From the NCBI GenBank assembly GCA_934668285.1, contig CAKUNB010000046.1:1-11001 (forward strand): a DNA stretch of 11,001 bases, given 5' to 3'. Position 1 is the first letter of the stretch. Each line of letters opens with the position of its first letter. Source of the stretch: an uncultured Oscillospiraceae bacterium (GTDB lineage: Bacteria; Bacillota; Clostridia; Oscillospirales; Oscillospiraceae). The translations under genes and the position numbers were made by a program. This document shows positions 6,307 through 11,001 of this stretch, piece after piece. The notes under the pieces are model-generated. The model was not told the origin of the DNA. It was given only the letters and a program-made list of their open reading frames with translations, and did not search any database.

Positions 6307-8475
6307 ATGAAGCGTTTTCTTGTAATTCTTCTGGCAGCTTCCATGCTGCTGTCGCTGTTGACCGGCTTTGCCGGCGCGGCAAAGGAGGCCGACACGTGGG
6401 AGCAGATTCTCGCCTATGAGGCAAAGCATCTGCGCAGGACGCGCGGCGTCAACGACAAGCTGACCGCTGCGGACTACGCAGCGCTCTCCGGCGATATCGC
6501 CGAGATCGTCATGGCCTCTGCCGACTACACCGAGGGCACCTGCACCTACAACGGCACGAACGCCATGTTCTTCTGGGAGGATGCCGACGGCGAGCCGCAG
6601 GGCTATTCGCCCTCCCTCCGCGCCAGAATTGCAGCCGGCGCGACCGGCGAGCCGACCGAGAACGTAACCGAGACGGTTTCCTACGCATCCCGCGGCGGCA
6701 CCTCGACCGGCAAAAACGTCTACGTCATCGGCCCGTGGTATGGCCGGGACATCTCCTTCACCAACCAGTACAAGACCGAGGGACAGCGCATCGCTAAGGC
6801 CACCGGCGGCACGTACACGTGCTATTCCGGCACGGACGCAAACATCAACAATGTCGCCAAGGCCGTGTCCGACGGCGCGGTTGTGATCTTTGACTCCCAC
6901 GGTACCACTGACTATGACAATTGGCGGGGCTATTACCCTGATGATGGATCCGTTCTCTACGACAGCGTTACCAAGGCAAATTCCTCTTACCTCACGCTGA
7001 CAACCGGCACCGGGCTCACTTCCAGCGACAAAGCAGCGGTCGCCGGCAAGTACCGTACATACTACCACGCATGGAGCTATACGAGTACAGGCGGCGACAA
7101 GGTTTACTGCGTGGATGGCACGGTCATTGCCAATCACATGACAAAAAATGCCCAGAACAGCATGCTCTGGATGCCCATCTGCCTCGGCATGGCGACGGAG
7201 GGCATCTGCACCCCGCTGCGCGCAAAGGGCGTTGAAACGGTCTACGGCTACTCGCAGTCCGTCACTTTCAAAGGCGACTACGCCTACGAGGAAACCTTCT
7301 GGGACTCCATGATTGACGGCAAGACCGTCGCCGAATCCGCCGCCGTAATGAAGGCCCTGCACGGCAGCTGGGATCCCATGTACGCAGAACTCCCCTACTA
7401 CAACACCGAGGCCAAGGCGCAGAAGTACTTCGTCGCCTTCCCTGTCGTCGTCTCCTCCGAGGACGCATTCCCCGGCCAGCGCTCGGTCGTCTCCGGCGGC
7501 AGCGCCGCCAGCTACGGCGCAGACCGCGTACAGACGGTCAAATCCACGTGGAGACTCACCAGCGCCTGCGAGCACAGCTACGCCTACGCCATGACGAAAG
7601 CCCCGACCGTTTCTGCCGCAGGCACGCTGACCGGCACCTGCACGAAATGCAGTGAGACCGTCTCCGTGACCCTCCCGAAGCTGGACACGGAGAATTATAC
7701 CTACGCCGTGGAAACCCCCGCCGTCTGCAATGCCGACGGCAGCGCCGTCTACACGTGGAACAACACGGCCTACGGAACCTACCGCTTCCCCGTGACCCTG
7801 CCGAAAACCAACGCACATACCTACGATGCCGGAACGGTCACCAAGCAGCCGACATGCAGGGAGGCGGGTGTGAAAACCTACACCTGCACCGTCTGCAGCG
7901 CGGTCAAGACAGAGCCGATTGCAAATCTCCCTTGCCCCAGCGCGGTCTTTACCGACATCGGGCAGAACGCGTGGTATCACGATCCGGTCGATTACATGGT
8001 GGAGCACGGGCTGATGAACGGCGTCGGCAAAAACGCCTTCGCCCCCGAGGATCAGCTCACCCGCGCCATGCTGGCCACGATCCTCTACCGCGTCAGCGGC
8101 GACACCGCCGCGCACGGCCACCCCTTCACAGACGTTCCGGCGGGCCAGTGGTACTCCGACGCGATTGCGTGGGCGTATGAAACCGGCGTCGTCAAGGGCA
8201 CAGACGCGACGGTCTTCCGTCCGGAGGACAACGTGATCCGAGAGCAGGCCGCCGCCATGCTCTACCGCTTTGCCGGTTCCCCTGCCGCCACCGGCGACGT
8301 TACCCGCTTCCGTGACGCGAATCAGATTTCCGGTTACGCCGTCGAGCCGCTCCGCTGGGCGGTTGGCACGGGCATCATCAACGGCAAGGATGCCGTAACG
8401 CTCGACCCCACCGGCACGGCCACCCGCGCGGAAATCGCCAAAATTCTTGCCTTCTGGCTGGCAAAGCAGGCCTGA
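6307..8475 (+). CDS. Secreted SLH-anchored protein with putative clan CD cysteine peptidase domain
   Basis: This 722-aa surface protein starts with a signal peptide (residues 1-25: MKRF, a hydrophobic core, then GFAGAA). Residues 26-135 are of unknown type and could be a propeptide. Residues about 136-375 look like a caspase/gingipain fold: a strand ending in the His-Gly pair VVIFDSHG (His198), and a later strand ending in Cys, LWMPICLG (Cys292), followed by LRAKGVETVYGYSQSV and FWDSMIDGKTVAESA, the helix and strand order seen in clan CD peptidases and CHAT domains. The His-Cys gap of 94 residues is longer than in caspases. Three ~40-residue repeats follow (421-459, 466-500, 502-541); the first and third carry a CxxC motif, the middle one has lost it. 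Three SLH modules (about 545-600, 606-658, 666-720) should hold it to cell-wall polymers. GGAG lies 8 nt before the ATG. Peptidase activity is inferred. Confidence 0.88.
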   Translation: MKRFLVILLAASMLLSLLTGFAGAAKEADTWEQILAYEAKHLRRTRGVNDKLTAADYAALSGDIAEIVMASADYTEGTCTYNGTNAMFFWEDADGEPQGYSPSLRARIAAGATGEPTENVTETVSYASRGGTSTGKNVYVIGPWYGRDISFTNQYKTEGQRIAKATGGTYTCYSGTDANINNVAKAVSDGAVVIFDSHGTTDYDNWRGYYPDDGSVLYDSVTKANSSYLTLTTGTGLTSSDKAAVAGKYRTYYHAWSYTSTGGDKVYCVDGTVIANHMTKNAQNSMLWMPICLGMATEGICTPLRAKGVETVYGYSQSVTFKGDYAYEETFWDSMIDGKTVAESAAVMKALHGSWDPMYAELPYYNTEAKAQKYFVAFPVVVSSEDAFPGQRSVVSGGSAASYGADRVQTVKSTWRLTSACEHSYAYAMTKAPTVSAAGTLTGTCTKCSETVSVTLPKLDTENYTYAVETPAVCNADGSAVYTWNNTAYGTYRFPVTLPKTNAHTYDAGTVTKQPTCREAGVKTYTCTVCSAVKTEPIANLPCPSAVFTDIGQNAWYHDPVDYMVEHGLMNGVGKNAFAPEDQLTRAMLATILYRVSGDTAAHGHPFTDVPAGQWYSDAIAWAYETGVVKGTDATVFRPEDNVIREQAAAMLYRFAGSPAATGDVTRFRDANQISGYAVEPLRWAVGTGIINGKDAVTLDPTGTATRAEIAKILAFWLAKQA

Positions 8476-8500
8476 CCGCAGGCCCGCGAAGGAGAACGGT

Positions 8501-9205
8501 ATGACCGAACGTTTTACGCAAAGTGCGCCGCAGCGGCAAGCCCTGTTTCAGCCCGACTGCCCGATCTACGTCCACTGCTTCTGTATCTGCACCGATCGCG
8601 TCACCGGCGCGGCCTTCGCGCAGGTACGCATGGTCAACCGGTCGGCCTGGACGGTTGCTGCCGTCTGGCTGCGCCTGGAGAGCGAGCGCGGCAGCCGGAC
8701 GGCGCTGCTGACCGACCTCGCGGCGGCTCCCTGCACGGTATTCGGCGAGGCGCAGCTGCTCCCGCTCGGTGACCGTGCGCCCGCCGCGCTGGCCGTTACG
8801 GTAGAACGCATCGTGTTCGACGGCGGTCTGCGCTGGGAGCGCCCCGCGAAGGACCGGCTGCTCACGCCCGAGGCGGCCGGCTGGACGCGCTGCTCCTGCG
8901 GTCTGCCGAATCCGTCGGATGCGGCACTCTGTCCACTGTGCGGCCGCCTGCTGCGGGACGCGCCGGAGGAGCGCACCGTGACGCAGCAGCCGGTCTGTGC
9001 CGTAACGCCGTGCATGCCGGAGACGCTAAACGCCTCGCCTGAGGAAGATTTTTCCCTCTCAGACGACGCCGAAGACTGGCCGGAGGATGACGTGCCGGAG
9101 GGTCTGCCCTGTTGGCTGACGATTTTGTTCTGCATTCTCGCCACGCTCGCCCTGATGGCCATTGCGGCGGTTGCCGCGCTTTGTGTCTGGAAGCGTGTCC
9201 GGTAA
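8501..9205 (+). CDS. Zinc-ribbon protein with a C-terminal membrane anchor
   Basis: I do not recognise the family. The 234-aa protein has an N-terminal domain of about 125 residues that looks beta-rich and holds Cys at 20, 26, 28 and 30. A zinc ribbon follows, with ligands Cys131, Cys133, Cys144 and Cys147 (CSCG then CPLCGR). An acidic linker (DDAEDWPEDDVPE, 188-200) comes next, then one hydrophobic helix (about 204-228) and a basic tail KRVR. No signal peptide is present, so a tail-anchored protein with a cytosolic ribbon is the simplest reading, although the acidic linker before the helix and the basic end after it would favour the opposite orientation. The ATG at 8501 has GGAG 6 nt upstream and lies 25 nt after the SLH gene stop, so it is last in the pncB operon. 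No clear terminator follows. Confidence 0.85.
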   Translation: MTERFTQSAPQRQALFQPDCPIYVHCFCICTDRVTGAAFAQVRMVNRSAWTVAAVWLRLESERGSRTALLTDLAAAPCTVFGEAQLLPLGDRAPAALAVTVERIVFDGGLRWERPAKDRLLTPEAAGWTRCSCGLPNPSDAALCPLCGRLLRDAPEERTVTQQPVCAVTPCMPETLNASPEEDFSLSDDAEDWPEDDVPEGLPCWLTILFCILATLALMAIAAVAALCVWKRVR

Positions 9206-9237
9206 AATTTTTTCAAAATTCGAAAATTTTTTCAAAA
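9204..9237. repeat. A/T-rich 15-bp direct repeat upstream of a promoter
   Basis: AAAATTTTTTCAAAA occurs twice, at 9204-9218 and 9223-9237, a 19-bp period. It starts inside the stop codon of the zinc-ribbon gene and ends 6 bp before the -35 of the regulator gene. It may act as an UP element or an operator; it forms no GC-rich terminator hairpin. Confidence 0.6.
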
Positions 9238-9243
9238 AAGCAG

Positions 9244-9272
9244 TTTACAAAACGTGAGAAACATGGTATACT
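9244..9272 (+). promoter_or_regulatory. Promoter of the XRE-type regulator gene
   Basis: -35 TTTACA (9244-9249), 17-bp spacer, -10 TATACT (9267-9272) with TGG just before it (extended -10). The predicted start is near 9279, giving a leader of about 78 nt in which I see no strong hairpin. Confidence 0.75.
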
Positions 9273-9356
9273 CCTCGATAGATGATTAGCGTTCGCAGCC
9301 CCGTGTAACGTTGTCATGATATCCCCAAAAAATCTAAAGAAAGCAGGTCGTTAACT

Positions 9357-9650
9357 ATGCCGCAGTTTGTACAGACAGAACAGCAGAAGGAACTGATCGA
9401 ATCCCTGGTGCAGGATCTCCCCGCATACCGCAAGAAAATGAGAATGTCTCAGGCTGAGCTTGGCGAAGCCGTCGGCAAGAGCCGTCAGAAGATCTCCGAG
9501 ATGGAGCGCGGCGCTGCCCCCCTCGGCTGGGATACCTATCTGGCCATCCTCATGGTTCTCGGCGCACACGGTGTCCTCGAGCCCAGAGGCCGCGACGCAG
9601 AGCGTCTCGCCGCCACCGGCAGACTCATCGGCGGCCGGATTCGCCTTTGA
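9357..9650 (+). CDS. XRE-family helix-turn-helix regulator, 97 aa
   Basis: A small protein with one HTH_3/XRE domain at about residues 20-75. The helix-turn-helix reads from YRKKMRMSQAELGEAV (helices 1-2) through GKSRQKISEMERG, the recognition helix, where Ser-Gln-x-Glu-Leu and ISEMERG are typical of the family. The C-terminal 25 residues are basic (GRLIGGRIRL) and contain no effector domain. The Shine-Dalgarno match is weak (AGCAGG, about 11 nt before the ATG), so expression may be low or the start may be imperfect; no better start lies nearby. It has its own promoter and is followed by a hairpin, so it is a single-gene unit, 151 nt after the zinc-ribbon gene. Targets are unknown; the direct repeat upstream of its own promoter is a possible autoregulatory site. 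Confidence 0.85.
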   Translation: MPQFVQTEQQKELIESLVQDLPAYRKKMRMSQAELGEAVGKSRQKISEMERGAAPLGWDTYLAILMVLGAHGVLEPRGRDAERLAATGRLIGGRIRL

Positions 9651-9664
9651 TTTTTGAACACAAA

Positions 9665-9693
9665 CGGAGCCGCTTCTTACGGAAGCGGCTCCG
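9665..9693 (+). terminator. Hairpin terminator after the XRE gene
   Basis: A perfect 12-bp stem (9665-9676 with 9682-9693) with a 5-nt loop is followed by CTTCTTAT, a broken T-run. The motif CCGCTTCTTA-(C/T)-GGAA occurs twice here (9670-9684 and 9691-9705), so the second copy could compete with the first for the same strand of the stem. Confidence 0.75.
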
Positions 9694-9711
9694 CTTCTTA
9701 TGGAAAAGGCA

Positions 9712-9740
9712 TTGACAACCCGCGGCGTTTGCTTTATCAT
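9712..9740 (+). promoter_or_regulatory. Sigma-A promoter of the ribokinase gene
   Basis: Perfect -35 TTGACA (9712-9717), 17-bp spacer, -10 TATCAT (9735-9740). The start should be near 9747, about 31 nt before the ATG. No obvious inverted-repeat operator for a LacI-type RbsR is visible around it. Confidence 0.85.
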
Positions 9741-9777
9741 AGTCGTAGAGAATCATTTCTTCCACGGAGGTAGGGAT

Positions 9778-10704
9778 ATGAAGCAGAAGGTCATGGTTTT
9801 CGGTAGCTGCGTCGTCGATCTGATGGCGCGCGCGCCGCATCTTCCCGTCCCGGGCGAGACGGTTAAGGGCAGCCTGTTCCGGCAGAGCGCGGGCGGCAAG
9901 GGCTTTAATCAGGGCATTGCAGCCTGCAAGGCGGGCGGCGATGTGACAATGGTCACAAAGCTCGGCCGCGACAGCCTTGCGGACGTGCCGCTGCGGGAAA
10001 TGGACGCCGCCGGGATGGCAAAGGACGCCCTGTTCTATAATGACGAGGTCGGCACCGGTGTTTCCCTCATCATGGTCGACGAGCAGACCAGTCAGAATAA
10101 AATCATTATTGTTCCCGGCTCCTGCGCCACCATTACGGCGGCAGACATTGCGGCCATCGAGGAGCGCCTTAAGGCCTCGGCCTACCTGCTGCTGCAGCTT
10201 GAGATCAATCAGGACGCCAACGAAGCCGTTGCAGCGCTGGCGAAGCGCTGCGGCGTCAAGGTTATCCTCAATACAGCCCCCTGTCAGCCCGTTTCCGACG
10301 AATTCCTGCACGGCACGTGGCTGGTCACACCAAACGAGGTCGAAGCCGAGGCCCTGACCGGTATCGCGGTCAGCGATTTGCAGAGCGCCGACCGTGCCGC
10401 CGCCGCACTCTTTGCCCGCGGTGTAGAAAACGTCCTGATTACCCTCGGCAGCCGCGGCGTATATCTCAGCACCGGCGGGCACTCCGAGATCATTCCGGCC
10501 TATCACGTCAAGGCCATCGACACCACCGGCGCGGGCGATGCCTTCAACGGCGGTCTGCTGACCGCCTTGTCCGAGGGCAAGTCCCTCCGCGAGGCCGCCG
10601 TCTTTGCCAACGCGCTGGCCGCGCTGTCCGTCCAGCGCCTCGGCGCTGCGCCCTCCATGCCAACGCGGGCGGAGATCGACGCCTTCCTTGCCGAGCAGAA
10701 CTGA
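9778..10704 (+). CDS. rbsK: Ribokinase (PfkB family sugar kinase)
   Basis: Ribokinase phosphorylates D-ribose at O5 with ATP, feeding it to the pentose phosphate pathway. The 308-aa length fits. Visible marks are the N-terminal substrate Asp14 in GSCVVDLMARAP, PfkB signature 1 around SAGGKGFNQGIAACKAGG (37-54), TPNEVEAEALTG (184-195), LITLGSRGVYL (220-230), and PfkB signature 2 IDTTGAGDAFNGGLL (247-261), with the anion hole GAGD and catalytic base Asp254. The start at 9778 has GGAGG 8 nt upstream; the longer frame from 9700 would cross the promoter. It stands alone: no ribose transporter, rbsD or rbsR is beside it. A salvage role for free ribose, or a related sugar such as deoxyribose, is possible; the family assignment is firm, the exact sugar is not. 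Confidence 0.92.
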   Translation: MKQKVMVFGSCVVDLMARAPHLPVPGETVKGSLFRQSAGGKGFNQGIAACKAGGDVTMVTKLGRDSLADVPLREMDAAGMAKDALFYNDEVGTGVSLIMVDEQTSQNKIIIVPGSCATITAADIAAIEERLKASAYLLLQLEINQDANEAVAALAKRCGVKVILNTAPCQPVSDEFLHGTWLVTPNEVEAEALTGIAVSDLQSADRAAAALFARGVENVLITLGSRGVYLSTGGHSEIIPAYHVKAIDTTGAGDAFNGGLLTALSEGKSLREAAVFANALAALSVQRLGAAPSMPTRAEIDAFLAEQN

Positions 10705-10709
10705 CAACA

Positions 10710-10733
10710 GCCGGACATCTGCGGATGTCCGGC
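10710..10733 (+). terminator. Hairpin after rbsK
   Basis: A perfect 10-bp stem (10710-10719 with 10724-10733) has a TGCG loop and starts 6 nt after the rbsK stop. It is followed by CCATTCTAG, not a real T-run, so it may protect the 3' end as much as terminate. Confidence 0.65.
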
Positions 10734-10762
10734 CCATTCTAGCTGTCAAAATGTCCAATTTT

Positions 10763-11001
10763 GTCATTGCGAGGCCCTGAAAGGGCCGTGGCAATCCGCT
10801 TCCCTTTCCCTGCGCCGCAGCGCCTCGGCTCCCTCTTTGAGAGAGCTGGCACGCCGCAGGCGTGACCGAAGGAGTTCCTGCGCCCGCAGGCGCAAGTTGC
10901 AGGATGGTTTGCGGTTAAATCGACGCTGCCTGCACGAGATTGCCACGTCGCTTCGCTCCGACCGGCAAGCGGAGTGCCCGCATCTGTAAGGCGGCAGAGC
11001 C
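10763..11001. repeat. Noncoding, hairpin-rich composite intergenic repeat
   Basis: I see no gene in this stretch. It opens with GTCATTGCGAGG, then a hairpin (GGCCCT 10773-10778 with AGGGCC 10782-10787). CGTGGCAATC (10787-10796) is inverted at 10938-10947, about 150 bp away. Between them lie further hairpins: CACGCC/GGCGTG (10850-10864) inside a CTCCCTCTTTGAGAGAGCTG-type unit, and TGCGCC/GGCGCA (10879-10894). From memory, GTCATTGCGAG...GTGGCAATC and the CTCC...GGAGTT unit resemble dispersed intergenic repeats common in high-GC gut Clostridia; this was not searched. No transposase is present. The element may continue past 11001. Confidence 0.6.

Noticed and set aside
6232..8121. 629-codon open frame on the minus strand opposite the SLH gene
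   Set aside because: It is a shadow of third-position G/C bias in the SLH gene. The translation is low-complexity Gly/Val/Arg-rich, has no ribosome-binding site, and spans the end of the upstream membrane protein gene.
9206..9240. Rho-independent terminator after the zinc-ribbon gene
   Set aside because: The T-runs are present but the possible stem is only five A/T-rich pairs, too weak to call.
9625..10794. 389-codon open frame on the minus strand opposite rbsK
   Set aside because: It is antisense to an intact ribokinase, crosses its promoter and the XRE terminator, and has no recognisable domain.
10764..10946. 60-codon minus-strand frame in the right-end repeat
   Set aside because: It is Arg-rich, has no start signal and lies wholly in palindromic repeat sequence.

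Overview
The window is about 60% G+C and reads like the chromosome of an anaerobic, Gram-positive member of the Clostridia, probably near Oscillospiraceae/Ruminococcaceae. That placement is an inference. It rests on strong GGAGG ribosome-binding sites, textbook sigma-A promoters (several with an extended -10), a three-module SLH surface protein, a FlK-type thioesterase and a class-U-like sirtuin. I see no rRNA, tRNA, CRISPR array, phage gene or transposase. Eleven genes are supported.

Left end (1-735): a strong minus-strand promoter reads out of the window and a plus-strand promoter drives an unrecognised 176-aa gene. Between the two promoters lie four alternating ATGAA/TTCAT half-sites at 11-bp pitch, resembling ArsR/SmtB-family metal-sensor operators. 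A perfect 13-bp hairpin separates the orphan gene from the convergent operon that follows.

735-2250 (minus): a sirtuin-family NAD-dependent deacylase followed by the tRNA m6t6A37 methyltransferase TrmO, under one extended -10 promoter.

2289-4211 (minus): FlK-like hotdog thioesterase, rimM, trmD, from a clear promoter. Downstream of trmD, in the noncoding gap before the sirtuin promoter, is a candidate structured small RNA. It has its own extended -10 promoter, a predicted 5' end exactly at a 13-bp closing helix, and a rho-independent terminator.

4241-9205 (plus): a four-gene operon from a promoter divergent to the thioesterase operon. It holds pncB (nicotinate phosphoribosyltransferase), a small multi-pass membrane protein that overlaps pncB, a secreted SLH-anchored protein with a putative caspase/gingipain-like (clan CD) Cys/His dyad, and a zinc-ribbon protein with one membrane anchor.

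9244-10734 (plus): a small XRE-type regulator and a ribokinase, each with its own promoter and hairpin terminator. The last ~260 bases are a noncoding, hairpin-rich composite that looks like a dispersed intergenic repeat and may run past the window edge.

Functional themes: tRNA and ribosome maturation (TrmO, TrmD, RimM), NAD metabolism (PncB makes NAD precursor, the sirtuin consumes NAD), and a cell-surface module of unknown role that is co-transcribed with pncB.
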